From assembly GCA_018873245.2 (NCBI GenBank), contig JAEMBT020000001.1, positions 9,334,220 to 9,398,219 on the forward strand: a DNA stretch of 64,000 nucleotides, read 5' to 3'. Position numbers and translations under genes: made by a program. Numbering within the stretch: the stretch's first letter is position 1; each line of letters begins with the position of its first letter. Shown piece after piece: positions 1 to 12,663 of the stretch. Under the pieces are notes generated by a model. The model was not told where the DNA came from. It worked only from the letters and a program-made list of their open reading frames with translations, and searched no databases. The stretch comes from Archegozetes longisetosus. Its lineage: Eukaryota; Arthropoda; Arachnida; Sarcoptiformes; Trhypochthoniidae.

Positions 1-480
1 AAAGCTCTCATGTTCTCATCCTGCTGAATTATAACTTAAGCTTCTATAAGAAGTTTGGCATGACTTTCGTGAATTAGAATAAATTTGAGTGAAATTATCA
101 ATAAGATATTGAGAAAGATATGAATTTGAAAGTATCATTTCATATTTATCTTAAAGATAAGTTTTAAAAATCAATAATTTGATTGAATTGATGGCAGATA
201 CGTCAAAGTTATTTTCGGTTCTCATATAAAATTGTAATTCGAATATTAATTGCTGCTAATCATATATTTATATCAGTAACAAAACTTAGACGTCGTCAAA
301 CACGAAGTACTACTATATGAAGTAATATCTCGATCTCTTATATCAATATGTGAACTAATTTTTTTAAACAATGAACATTTTTGAACATTTTTTAAAAATT
401 GAATGAATATTATTCTCACGAATTACATAAAAACTTTGAAGTTAACAATAAGAGCGTGAAATTATAGCAACGGCTAAGGA
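1..480. other. Non-coding AT-rich sequence
   Basis: I see no convincing exon, RNA gene or repeat here on either strand. Confidence 0.4.
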
Positions 481-487
481 GAAAACA

Positions 488-660
488 ATCTGATAGATTA
501 AACGCAGATATTATTCAACAAGTCTTATTATTGTAAATTAAGCCTAATTTCAAAAGTTATTAAGTGTAACAACTAAACGCTAATCTGGCGCTATATCTTG
601 TGCTAAATAACGTGGTGAGAGAAGACAAGTTTCTTATTGTTCGGACAGATACCATTCTAT
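488..660 (-). pseudogene. Decayed copy of the 3' end of the chitin-binding gene
   Basis: Read on the minus strand, about 80 bases here align well with the stop codon and 3' flank of the chitin-binding gene's last exon at 22.48-22.56 kb; both share the TTGAATAA and CTGxGTTTAATC blocks in the same order and spacing. Farther upstream, where the coding exon would be, only scraps match and the cysteine pattern is gone. I infer an old partial duplication that has lost its coding function. A looser resemblance may extend to about 860, matching the last intron of the intact gene. Confidence 0.4.
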
Positions 661-960
661 CACGATTTAAGTTGTAGTGACCAGATTGCACGGTGCTCAT
701 CACGGCATTTACTCTAGGATAGTTAAAGATTCGAGGAGCGACTAAAAGATATTTTTAAGAGTTTTATAAATTTAATTTCATTGAAATCTAAGTAAGGACT
801 AAGTACCACGTTATGGAAAATTGCTCTATTTCGAGACTGTCTCAGATCATTCTGGGATGTCTGGTCACCCTGTTTGAGCATTCTATTCATAGATTCCGAA
901 AATTCAACTATTTTTTTCAACAATATGAGAAGTTCTAGGTTTAATTGAGGCTCTTTATCA

Positions 961-3143
961 GAAAAGAATAATCAAGTTATACTTACGTACTTTTGCTCAA
1001 ATTTTTTACATAAGTTTAGAAGTATCGTTGTGTTTATCACATCAAAATTGACGATATACAAAATAATTTTACTGAGTCAGGAACAGTGATGAATGACACT
1101 CGAGTTGTTGGTGATCGATGGTGAGCATCAACACCGAGTGTCAACGTTTCCTTGAACATTTGAACCTGAAGAGTAAGCGCGAGCACCTAGAATTGATGCC
1201 TAGTTTATTCTAATACTGTCTTTTTTGGCAAAGTCCTTGATCTAAACAATTTTAATTAATCAGTCTTATTTCAATCTCTTAAACTAAATTTAGCGAAAAA
1301 ATATTGATTCCTTTTGAGAAAATACGTATGTTTTATTGTAAATTCATATGATCAAGAGCTCAATATCTAAGTGCGAGCATAATTTAGAGTGTCAAGCTTT
1401 GACCAAGCGTGAGTGTGCACCACTGATCAATGGTATATTTTACTTAAAAAGTTTCTGAAAATACATACTGAAAAATTGTAGAGTAGGTTAAAAACTATAA
1501 ACTTAAAAAAATTTTCCTAAATGACTCAACGAGTCCTTCTCGAAAAGAGTAAGTCTTTCAATACGTCCTATACTATTTCAGTCAATTTCTAATTCCTTCT
1601 TTCTAACACCTATTTATTCTTATTAAGCACTGTGAATTCTCAACTCTGATAATTTGAAGCATTTCATGAAGAAATACCTGATAAGTTTTCATTTCTAGCC
1701 ATAATTTGTCACATTCATAGTTTAATTATTTATGGGAAAACTCTTATAAACTGAAGTGTATTTCGACATATTTTATTATGAACTCAATTGATCAAAAAAG
1801 TCACACTACTTTTCGTAATAAAATCAAGCTTTACAATTGAGATAAAATGAAAATGAAATAAGACTGCACACCTATATTTATGATAAAAGAAATATAGGTG
1901 AAAGAAAAAAAATCAAAAGAAACAGCAAATAAAGTATAAAGATATATGAGTTAATAACGTCTTAACTCTGTATACCAACACTTAAACTTATTGAGTTTGG
2001 CAGCATACAACACCAAATTTTTCACGTCAAAGTTGCGTACTACTAACCCGGCAACTTGAACATTTTCTATACTGTTAAACCACTTCAGGAAAATCTACCT
2101 GGTTTTTCATCTAATCTTGACCATCCAATTCACTCAGTATGGGATCACAATTGAAGAATCTTCTTGTTAATAGACCACTTTTAATAGAAGTTGATTAAAA
2201 CTTCACAGAAAATTGCCAAATTTGAATTAAATCTTACCAAAACTCTACAAACAATTTGAATTCTGTTGAAACTCAGTTTATTTTGTATTCAAACCTATTC
2301 AACAAATCTAATTAAAATTGTTAGATTCTTGATTAAAACTTGATAAGTTTAACTTTAAAACCTTAACCTACTGTATGAATGAATACCTTCTCGTGTACAA
2401 TAGCTCGTAAGTATAGTTAGAACTGCCACCTTTTCATATAAGAAAATATAAGAATAATCTTAAATGTCTTGACGTTAAAACTGAATTTTTGTGAGTATAA
2501 TTTTGTATGAAATGTGCAAAATGTGTAAATTGAATCCTAATGCGAATGGACATAAAAATATGCTTCAAGAACTTATTTTGAAATCGCTATGACTTCTGAG
2601 AATTCTAGCTTGAACACGTAAAACAAAGACAATTGTTTAAAGGTAGTAAAGCACATGGGATTCACATTTAAGATGAAACACTGATCATGAGTCAAAAGAA
2701 ATGGTCAAAGCTATTTTGGCGCTAAGTCTAAAATCCAGAAAAACGTTAAAATTATGCTAATTAGTGAAGTAAAATAAGAAACAAATATTTTTGGAGAAAC
2801 TTTTATAACTTTTGTGAATCTACGAAATGAGAAAATTTTTGATGTATGATTTGCAGATTGTATTAACTCAACAATAAAGTATTGATGAGAACAAAAAAAT
2901 TAGATTTTAAAAATTGATAAAATAATCCTAAAATTTGATCTCTTAATGACTTGTTTATTTGCTTTATTATTTATAGTGTTATATTAAAACAAAAAGTATT
3001 TTAATTTGTTTTGTAAACTTTCTATTTGTTATGAGAATGAAAGTTTAACTCTTATTTCGTTATGACTATAAAAGGTTTTGTTTAGTTCGCTCTAATTGTA
3101 AAAGCAAATTCTTATTCTAATTTAATTACAATAGGAAATTAAT
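961..3143. other. Non-coding AT-rich sequence
   Basis: No supported gene. There are only short chance ORFs and no clear repeat with matching ends. Confidence 0.4.
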
Positions 3144-3438
3144 TGTTATGGGAATCTAATACTGGAATGCTTGAACATCCCTTTTTAGGAATAACTTTTC
3201 TCAAAATTATAACTCGAAAATATTCTTAAACATCCTTTCATTAATTAGTCAGAAGAGTATAAAAAGAGAGAGTAATAGAGTAGAAATTAAGTGAGTTAGT
3301 AAGAGAGTGCGAGAGAGCTTAGACTCTGTGCGATACATTTAAATCTTTATGTATTATCATTCAATTTATATTTTAATAAAGATTGTTAATTGTTAAAGTC
3401 AGAGTTGTTATTTCGCTATATAAAAATCCACTCTCACA
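3144..3438 (+). mobile_element. Possible solo LTR
   Basis: This stretch of about 300 bases begins TGTTATGG and ends near CTCTCACA. It carries a TATA-like motif (TATAAAAAGAGAG) near 3258, a purine-rich GAGAG segment, and an AATAAA signal near 3377 in the order expected of a retrotransposon LTR. No target-site duplication and no second LTR were found, so the call is weak. Confidence 0.25.
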
Positions 3439-5043
3439 ATAGATTGAGAAGTTTTTAAGCTACTTGATCATGTTGATTGAGTGCATAAAAATTGATCTTT
3501 TTGAATATGAATTAGGTTTGAGATTGCAGATTATTCAAAGCACTACCAAATGAATCAAAAGTCTAGAAGACTAATCAAACAAACAGCTGAAATGTAATCT
3601 TCACTTTTATTATATATTAAAAATGATTTCAATTTTCATCTCAAATACTTTTTTCTCAGGTGCACATTTTTCTCACAAGACATTTGTTTCATTCTTTCGT
3701 TCATAAGTTAATATAATTTTATTGTTTTTTCATCAATTTTGGATTAACTCCGGAACAACACTTAAAGAGCACTTTTGGCTCTAATTAGAGCCAAGAGAGT
3801 CACTGAGAAAAAGAAACACTAAAAATCTTGAAGCTCAAGATGAATTTTGAGAGGTAGCATTTGAGAGGCAACTTTATGCATAGTTTGAGAAACACTAACG
3901 TTAAATATGAGTGATGCAGTAGTCTCTCAGATTCTTGTGCTACTTTTGTAATATATTTTCTACTTTAATGTTATTGATATTTAGTGCGATTAACTTTGAT
4001 AGTGATTATATTTATATAATACTCTTTCGTTTTTGACAGAAATTCCCGAAAGATAAGAGCAATCACGATTGAGAATTAGCATTGACAAAACTCTTCTTTC
4101 ATCTTTGAATTCTTACATTAAGTTGTCTAAATAACTTATAGTTGGCTGCATATGAATGATGACAAGCATAACTTAAGCTGAACCTTATCTGGACTCAGCT
4201 AAGCTCGGCTGAAGTACGTATGTTTTCAAATAATCTCAAGGTTTTAACTTCACTTAAAATACAAAAAATGAAGCAAGATTATTCTTTAAATTTTACTATA
4301 TATAAAGATTTATAAATGATTATTATGATATTTAGTAATATTAATTATCATATAGTTTACACAAGTGTACCTTTCTAAATAATTAAATATGCAAGCAAAA
4401 GAATATCGGGAAATATTTTACTATTAGCCCAAGCTAAAACTCAGCTCGTTTGAGCCCACACTTGTCCACTACCCATGAGCGCTCTTTTGGAGTTTGTATC
4501 CTTTTACTCTTTCTGCATGAGTACAGATGAACTAGTCTTAAAATAACTCTTAAATAAGTTTTCACTGAACACTTGCGTATTAATACTTGCTATTGATTTT
4601 ATTTGCCAATTGGAAGACGACTAATATCAAGCTTATTTTCACACTGAAAGTGCCGAGAGTTTAGCTTTGTGAATTTCATTGATTATTGAGGATGTTATTA
4701 CCTCGGATAAGCAAATTTTCTATAAAGCAGACAATTATACTGGGTATAGATTGTAATAATCTTTCGAAATGATTTAATTTAGTTACAATTTTTTCAAATT
4801 ATATATTTAAATTTTAAAAATATGCACAATATTCATCATGCTAGTCCATCTATACAGTATAAAGATTTGTTGAATAAAAATCCTTAATCTCCAAAAATTT
4901 TCATGAAATAAAATTAACTGATGAGACTCAGTGCTCACTTTTAGTGATCGTGAGCTAGTACTTAGAATCTGGCTCAGGAAATATCAGATACTCGATGCTC
5001 ACACTCATTACCAAGCCAAAACCAATTGAATCCTCGACATCGC
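3439..5043. other. Non-coding AT-rich sequence
   Basis: I see no gene or well-bounded repeat in this stretch. Confidence 0.4.
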
Positions 5044-5051
5044 CACTTAAC

Positions 5052-5557
5052 TAGGGTGACCACCTCTGACTCGTCTCATGACGGGACAAATTTATCAAAG
5101 GGGACCCTAACATTTTTAAAAATAAAAATGTCACTTTATTAGTCATTACAAATATTTAGGTATCATTCTAATATTAAAACATTGAAAATTATCAGTCATG
5201 ATTTATTCAAACGTATATTTTTTTATTAAAAATGGCATCTTTCAAAAGTTATTCAAAAGTAAGAAATACTGATTTATATCAGATATTCAAGGCAGAAAAG
5301 ATTAATTCAATAAATTTTTGTTTTAAACCACAGGTGTTCGAAACATTCGTCTGAGTTTCTTAATCCCTGTCATTTATAAAATAAATTCAATGTTTGAATT
5401 TATAAGAAATATTTTTATAAACGCATTTTTCAAAATGAAAGTTGAAAAACGGGACAACTATTTATCCCGTCGAGAGTTTTTGGTCTGATGGGATTTCTGC
5501 CTTTTATCTTTAAAAAGACGGACTGTCTCGTCAAAAACGGAACGGGTGGTCACCCTA
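5052..5557. mobile_element. hAT-like MITE with 8-bp target duplication
   Basis: A 506-bp element has terminal inverted repeats TAGGGTGACCACC and GGTGGTCACCCTA. It is flanked by CACTTAAC on the left (5044-5051) and CGCTTAAC on the right (5558-5565), an 8-bp duplication with one mismatch. Subterminal GGGACA/TGTCCCG-type motifs recur near both ends. Eight-base duplications are typical of the hAT superfamily. There is no ORF, so it is non-autonomous. Other GGTCACCCT ends at about 870 and 56,323 could be fragments of related elements. Confidence 0.75.
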
Positions 5558-5834
5558 CGCTTAACGCTAATTAGTGTATAGATGAATAAACTCGAAACTC
5601 AATCGAAGCTTCGAGTTTTATTACTTTGTGTACATTTTTATTATGAATTATTTAATTTTAAAATACAATCTAAATTTAAGCATTTCAACAAAAGTATTAA
5701 GCGCACACGTAGCTCTATTGCCAAAATCAATACATTAAATTATCTTATAGCACCTGTTTTCATAGCTTCGATTTTTATTCTAAAGTTAATGTTTAGTGCA
5801 AACACATTCTAAAATTTTAATTAAAATTAAATAA

Positions 5835-6144
5835 TAATTACGGTCAGTTGGATTTGGAAACGCTTTAGTAGAGTGAACGATATAGAAAAAAAATGTAAAC
5901 ATTGCAGTAAAACAATTATTCGTACATCTGGTAAGATAACAGTTGTAGTAGGCATTTATTTAATGTTCACCAAATCACTGATTCTTCGGCATCAAAACAC
6001 CGTAAAATTAAAGAAGCGATAGTTAGTGCAAAGCCCAAAGAATGTAGTATTGAAAGAAAGGAAAAAGTTGATGAACCAATTGTTGATGGAATATATTGTT
6101 TTAAAAATGGCGCCATAAATAACTTTAATAAATGCTATATTTGA
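5835..6144 (+). pseudogene. BED-type zinc-finger relic of a hAT-like protein
   Basis: Translation gives a BED-finger pattern: a W-K-x-F-S start, the pair CKHC, a TSGK segment and, after a one-base frame change near 5938, the block RHLFNVH that supplies the two histidines. The second frame then continues for about 65 charged residues to a stop at 6142-6144. BED fingers are the DNA-binding head of many hAT transposases and of host genes derived from them. No catalytic part follows. The hAT-type MITE ends only 280 bases upstream. This is probably a transposase remnant; a diverged BED exon of a host gene is the alternative. Confidence 0.55.
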
Positions 6145-6424
6145 AATTTTTGTGTTATACTTTACATTAGAAAAATTCGAAGCTGGACCGAAAATTTCTA
6201 TCGAAACTCGAAATCCTCATTCACTAATGCTAATCCAATTAGAAATTTTGTAACTTTTAATTAATGAGAATTGGAGTTTAAATTTTTAAGATAACTTCTA
6301 AAAAGCATTAAAAAGTTTTCTAAGTAATATACTCTCTTGATAAGTTATGGAGAAGAATTCAGTTAAATGAATAATTAAATAAAATAATAGAATTTTGTGA
6401 AATATAGATAATATATTAACTTAG

Positions 6425-7275
6425 CTTTTAAAATTTCGTGAAAAATTTCAATTCCACCAAACTGGGAAGGTCGCATGCTTTCGGAATGCCTTTAAGATCA
6501 AACTAAATTCAAAATATGGTTAAAAGTCACAAAGTATCATATAATTAATCATTTTTTCGAATGGCCCCTAAATTCTACAAAAATTAAGAATTAAAATTTT
6601 TACTTACTTTTGATACAAAAGAGTTTCAATATATAACCTCCTTGGTCAAGTTGTAAGATATAGGACTCTTAAGACTCGTTGGATTATCGATCTAGGTTCG
6701 AAACTCTGTACTTTTTTATTTGCCTTTTAGCTTCTTAACTCTAACATATTTGAAACATTCAAAACTTTTTAACTAATAGAGTATGTAGATTAAGTAATAA
6801 ATTACAGAATTTAATTAGACTTAAACTAATTAAATTCATTTCAAGCAATATTCTATGTAAGCAAACATTTTTTAATTAGTAAATAAGCATTTTTGCAAAA
6901 AATAAGAATATTACTTGAAATGAATCTAGTTTAAATCTAATTAAATTCTGTAATTTATTACTTAATCTACATATTCCATCAGTTAAAAAAGAGTTTAAAA
7001 GTTTCAAATGTATTAGACTTGATTAGACTTAAAGAAAAGTAAAAAGTCCACTTAGAGTTTCGAACCTTGGTCGATATTGAAATTTTGTATCAAAGTAACT
7101 GAAAATTTTGATTCTTAAGTTTTGTACAATTTAGAGACCACTTGCAAAAAATAGCTAATTATCTGATATCTTGTATGAATTTAACCATATTTTGAACTTG
7201 ATTTGATTTTTAAAGCATTCTGAAAGTGTATGACCTTTCCGGTTAAGATCTTTGAAAATTTTATAAATCTTTTTA
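6425..7275. repeat. Long foldback element, about 850 bp
   Basis: The two halves are inverted copies around a centre near 6880. For example, the left arm TTAAGTAATAAATTACAGAA (6793) is mirrored by TTCTGTAATTTATTACTTAA (6945), and the outer blocks near GGAATGC (6482) and GCATTCTG (7216) match inversely. The left arm keeps about 80 bases resembling a tRNA-derived segment, with a B-box GGTTCGAAACTC, that is largely deleted from the right arm. No ORF is present. Boundaries are approximate. Confidence 0.7.
6630..6712 (+). other. tRNA-like segment inside foldback element
   Basis: A GGTTCGAAACTC B-box is preceded at tRNA-like spacing by an ACTCTTAAG anticodon-loop-like stretch and a TGGTCAAGTTGTAAGAT D-arm-like stretch. 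The stems do not pair properly, so this is a SINE-like relic rather than a working tRNA. Confidence 0.25.
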
Positions 7276-7384
7276 TGTTCAGTTGGCATATGTTTTTATG
7301 TTTCAATTTTAAGAGGAAAGTACTTATTGATTAATTAATTAAAAATTGATTAGCATATAATGCATCAATTTTATTAGCTTATGT

Positions 7385-7608
7385 ACTATCACCTCCAAAG
7401 GTCCTCGTTAAACTCTGCTCCGAAATTTATTTGAAAGAGATATGACTGAAATGAAACTTGAATTTTTAACTTTAAAAAGTTTATAGTAATAACAGTATGC
7501 ATTCATAGAATAATATTTTGTGATAGTTAATTTTATAGCATATTCTCAAAATGTTGACTATAATTTTCTGCGAAGTTTGAATTTTTGCAAACTTTTGGAG
7601 GTGATAGT
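7385..7608. mobile_element. Small MITE with 15-bp inverted ends
   Basis: The ends ACTATCACCTCCAAA and TTTGGAGGTGATAGT are perfect inverted repeats 224 bp apart. There is no ORF and no obvious target-site duplication. The superfamily cannot be told from the ends alone. Confidence 0.6.
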
Positions 7609-7612
7609 TCAG

Positions 7613-10600
7613 TCTTGGGATTTATTTCTGAGATACCGTATGCATTTTCATAAAATTCTTAGTCAAATAATATACACTTTGCTGACGAATTCATATTAAA
7701 CCTTTAACTTATGAAAAGCTTTAATTTACAATAGAAAAAAGTATGCGTTAAAACACATGTTTTATAAATGAAAGAATGACTATAACACTCAATTAAACTA
7801 TGGAGAATTTTGTCATGATGTTGAATCGTAAAAAGAAAGTTCACCACATTTATGTTAATGAAGATGAACTTTTTACGACATTTTAATTCTATTGGAATTA
7901 ACGGAATAATGACAAAGAAGTATTTGGAAAATTCAGCTTTTTCAGTGGCTGATCACTATAAAAAATACTTGATAAAAACGGTGGTGCGACTAGCCTTTAG
8001 ATTTATATTTACATAAATCAATTCTTGTGTAATGTTTATTGAATTGAGAAAAGTTATATTTCTTTCACTGTCAATATAAGTTGTATGAAAAGTTGCATAC
8101 GGCACCTAAAAAAGGAATCTCAAGATTGTACTACTTTATCAACAACTTATAAAATTGAGAATAAGTTTATGAGAAACTTGAACGAAGTTTTCAAAAATTT
8201 TTGTAAAGTATTCAAAATTGAGAAATATTGGCGCATAAATTTGACGAAATTTGATTTTGCTTCAAATTACGAGATTTTCCGAAACCTCAACCTCCCTGCA
8301 CCATCAGGCTCTGCACACTGGATTGTAAGCGATTTTCCAGCCTCTAGACAAACATTCAAACGTGAAGCAAGAATTGTATCAATTTATTTTTATAAGAACT
8401 CTTCAAGCATTCGTTAAACCTTGTTTATATGTTACAGGGAGTTTTTCATAATTGCCTGAATTCTTTTCTAGAAACGATTGGAAAAGCTTGATTTTAATCC
8501 GATTTTACTGAATTTATGATTTATTAAGAACCAACTAGACTAATCATATGCTAAAGAGTTCAGATATAGGCAAATCTAGTTATAGGTAACTTATTTCACA
8601 TGTACCAGTGAGTTACCTATAACCGGGTCAGACTGTAACAAGATATTGACGTCACAAAAAACACAAAATTTCAAAAGATGCCTAAGCACTCAAACTATAA
8701 ATCACTTTTCCATTATGACTCAAATCATTTAAACTCTTTTGTAATGTCAGAGAGTTTACTTTTCTTAGATTTACTTTTGCAACACATTTACAACAAATAT
8801 TTTATGTAAAATACTTCAGATAACAAGTTGCATAATCCCCTTGTCATCTAATTTCTCTTATTTTCTTAATAGTGAAAACAACGTCTATTTGTTCACATTA
8901 TAGAGGAAAGTACTTGCAGCTAATAATCTTAACAACATTTTCAAGTCGTTGAAGTTTTTCGCTCTGAAGCAAGTTGCTTCGCATAAGTGTTGATCCTATT
9001 TCTGTAAGAAAAATCGAAAACAAATCATAGTCTTGAAAGTGAAACAACATTAGATCGAAAACACTCCAAAGTATTCAATGAAATAACAACTCATATTCAT
9101 TCGATTCCCAGTAGTCTTGAATTCAAGTATTAAAGGTGTACTCTTAAGCTTTGTTAGCTGACGTGAAAGGATTTTATTTTTCCAATCGGACGTTTTTTTC
9201 CGATCCAAAAATTCCGAATTAAGAAAAGGAAAGATTTGCAAAATTGTAAAGCTTTAGAATTTTGAAAAAAGTTCAAGTAGAGAAAGTACTTATACATGAT
9301 AAGAGTTATATATTACAAATGTGATCATACTTCGACTGATTAACTCGCTTAACCCAAATGTCATCAGAGTTCTGTTCGCATTTAATCATAGTTTATTTAT
9401 AGAAAGCGCGCAGCCAATCAAAAGTAATACTTTATTTAGATGCTTTTATTTGTATTTTGTTTGAAAAAGGACTTGAAAGCACAAGCTTTGAAGCAAGCTT
9501 TTTAAATAATACATCAGATATAAAAACTTAGAAACCTGAAGGTTTAAAGGGTAAAAGTTTATACTTTTAATTATAGAGTGTTATAGATCTTAAGCTTACT
9601 TTAACATTTTGGATGTTCAGAATTGTATTTTTTCGAGTGAAAGTGCCATATCTACTCTCTTTACGAAATTTGAAATCTGAATCATTTCAATCATAATACT
9701 AAAGTTTTCAAATTTTCAAATAAAAACTTAATTTCAGGTTCTAACAAACCAATCTTGATTTCAATAAATTTTTCTAACATTGCTTATGGAATTCAAATTA
9801 ATTAGAAGATAAAAATGCAAGACTTTGATCATTCAATGTTAATCACTATACTTTATGCCTGTTATTTTAGGTATTATTATAATTACTGAGTCATTTTCTT
9901 CAGTGTATGCCAATTACGCCGAATAATCTGAAGACAAAGATTTTGAAAATCTTCGCTTTAAATAAAGCGTATTTCTTTTCAAGAATTAAATTACAAACTT
10001 TAAGATAAGCCGAAATAATTAATCAGTAATCTAGCTGAGAAGGCTGCAAGTTCCAGCACATCAAATTTTGTATCTCAATATTGTGCTAAGAAGTAGAAGA
10101 TTTGTCTATTTTGAAGGGATTATAGATATTAAAACAAATTTTCATTCAATGGACAGATAAATAATGTTTTATTGTAATCTTTCTAACTTGGGCATTTAGT
10201 TAAGTGAATTTTTTTTAAATGAGTAACAATTAAGCTATTTTTCCATTAGATTTTTATATTTTTCTAAAATGATTTTCTTAAGTGTTTGTGAAAGTTAAAC
10301 ATGCTCAATTGTACAAATAAATGAGAATGCCTTACAGCAAAATATATCTCCCTAAATGATTCTGTGTTACATCCAAGAATTTGAGCTAGATGGGACACAA
10401 AATAACTGATTGAGCAAGAATTCAAGCTTTAATAAGGATAATTTTAATTTTAGCTTTTATAGTAATCAAAATCTAATTTTCATTATATTAACTTAAGAAT
10501 CAGATAAATATTAAGATTTATCAAGATTGATGAACAACTCGATTTTTCAATTGTACGATAATGTTCAGCAGAACTGAGTCTGGAACAAATTGCTTTTATA

Positions 10601-12580
10601 CAATTATAACGCTACCTTTTTCTAATTGTTTTTTAAAATTCAATTTATACTGCTTATCTATTTGTAATTATAATTTTGCCACTGGCACATTGTTCATACA
10701 AATAGTCTAAACAAAACTTATTATCTACATGATAGACTTTGTTTCAAGAAATCTATTCGAAATCTAACAGTTGGTTGGTTTCTCGCCAACATAATCCTTC
10801 ATGAAATCTTATGCTTTCTATGGGTTCTGTTGTATTTCTCATGACTATACCCACGAATCGTTTCATAATAATAGTGACTTGCTACATATACTCACTGATT
10901 TTATTTAACGCAAGAAATGTTCTTAAGTGGATTACTTTGCACGATTTCAAACTAAAAATATTTTAAATTAAATCCAGTGCCAGAGAGTTGAAAGGGTTGT
11001 GGCCTCCTTAAAAATTTCAGAGAATATTAAATTTTAGCTTATTCCATTCTAAAATTTCGATCGTTTGTGTAACTTTTCATAGTTTCGAATAACTTAGTTT
11101 TTCTTTTACACCCAAACCTCATTAATATAAGTGCAGAAAATTTATTATTTAAGGAAAAGAAGGACTTAGAAAATGCTATTCGTGCATTAGATTAGTTTTA
11201 TAAGATCTAATTATTAGGCAGAACATTTCAAATAATAATGTTTAGTATGAGTTTTATAAGGTCTGATTGTTTTTCGAAGAGGAGGAATTTGCCTCATAAC
11301 TGGTTTCTAATAGTAAACATATTTACGAAGCGTTAAAGTTTTATTTGATTAGAAGAATCAAGCGCAAAACTTCATACAGTCTGGCTAATGGTAAACTTGG
11401 ATTTTAGCAATTGATTGTTGAAGTACGGTCGCTTCTATGAAGTCTATTATGCTGGACAGTTCGGATTATAGTGACACAGGCTTTAGCAAACTCCTCAACT
11501 TCACAATAAATTTGAATGCGCATATAGTTTTATCTCTACCCACATTTGGCAAATCCAGATTCAAAACTAGAAATTTAACTTCAGAAAATTCCTAATTTAA
11601 ACATTTTTAATAATTTTGATCTTATTTCAAAATAAACATTCAATTATTGAATAGATTAGCAGAAATTCATTTAGGAATAACTAATGTAAAGAACTAAAGG
11701 CCTTTATGATTTATGAATATTTTTTGCCATAGTTATATAATATTTTGGCAATGAGATTTCATATCATCGATAAGTTGTTAAAATCGAAGTCTGACTGTGC
11801 AATGCAGTGTTTCATAAATATTTTCACTATAAGATACCAGTTCGTAATCTTGAGTCCCCCTCATAACTCTCTTTGAAAAAACAATGATAGGAACTAAAAA
11901 TGACCACTCAGATATTTATAGATATGTAAGAGATAAGCTTTAACATTGGATATGGGCTGTATTGTTGAATCACTCTCAATAATATTCATTATTACGTAAA
12001 AGTAAATTAACTGAAATACGACTGTGAATAATATCAATATAGTCAGAGACTCTTAAAATTAGAATAAATATCATGAAAAATGTAATTAAAATTTTTAAAT
12101 TATGTCTTTGAAAATTTGAAGTGACAAATATTTGAGCACTTGAAGTCTCGGCCTCTCAGTTGAAAAATTCTGGCAGCGGCACTAGCCATATCTTTCCAGA
12201 GCTATGGCTAAATATAGATTGAGCCTCGAATTTCTTAATTTAATTAAATTCTACTTCGATTACAATTTAGTTGAAAACCTTTACAATATTGCAGGTTTCC
12301 AAGTGGTTTCTAAACAAAAATTTGTCCAGTAAAATGTTGTAACTTTCAATGCTTTCAATTTAGACTAAAGCGCAAGTCTTCCAAATCGATCAAAATACCC
12401 AATTGAGGCACAAAACTTGCTGTTTCGAAGTAACTCAATTTTATTCGCAATTCGAGAATGTGACCTATAAGTAAGCTTCTCTTTCAGTTATAAAAGAGAT
12501 ATAAACTTGTACTGTTCCAAAAGCAATTATACTTTTTTTGTGTTAAGCCAATATATGTTTTAACTGATTATCTATTATTC
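7613..12580. other. Gene-poor stretch upstream of the GPCR
   Basis: About 5 kb without a supported gene. The only notable items are a 110-codon ORF (8085-8417) and a small hairpin at 8578-8632 (GTTATAGGTAACT versus AGTTACCTATAAC). An upstream non-coding GPCR exon could lie here but cannot be recognised. Confidence 0.4.
8085..8417 (+). CDS. Hypothetical ORF, 110 codons, doubtful
   Basis: An uninterrupted ATG-to-stop frame encodes a basic protein rich in K, N, F and S, with no signal peptide, membrane segment or motif I recognise. It is unusually long for this base composition, but there are no splice neighbours or visible promoter to support it. It may be chance or a transposon relic. Confidence 0.15.
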   Translation: MKSCIRHLKKESQDCTTLSTTYKIENKFMRNLNEVFKNFCKVFKIEKYWRINLTKFDFASNYEIFRNLNLPAPSGSAHWIVSDFPASRQTFKREARIVSIYFYKNSSSIR

Positions 12581-12663
12581 CCAGGAGATTGAACAAGTTC
12601 AATTTCTTTGTTATTTTAGTTAATTTGTCTACAAAATACTGCTTAAGATATCATTTTGAAAAA

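Noticed and set aside
6630..6712. Functional tRNA-Lys-like gene
   Set aside because: The stems fail to pair and it is embedded in a foldback element with the segment deleted from the other arm.
12589..12663. N-terminal extension of the GPCR upstream of 12664
   Set aside because: It begins with TTG rather than ATG, follows a good TTCCCAG acceptor, and the ATG at 12664 gives a normal glycosylated N-terminus.
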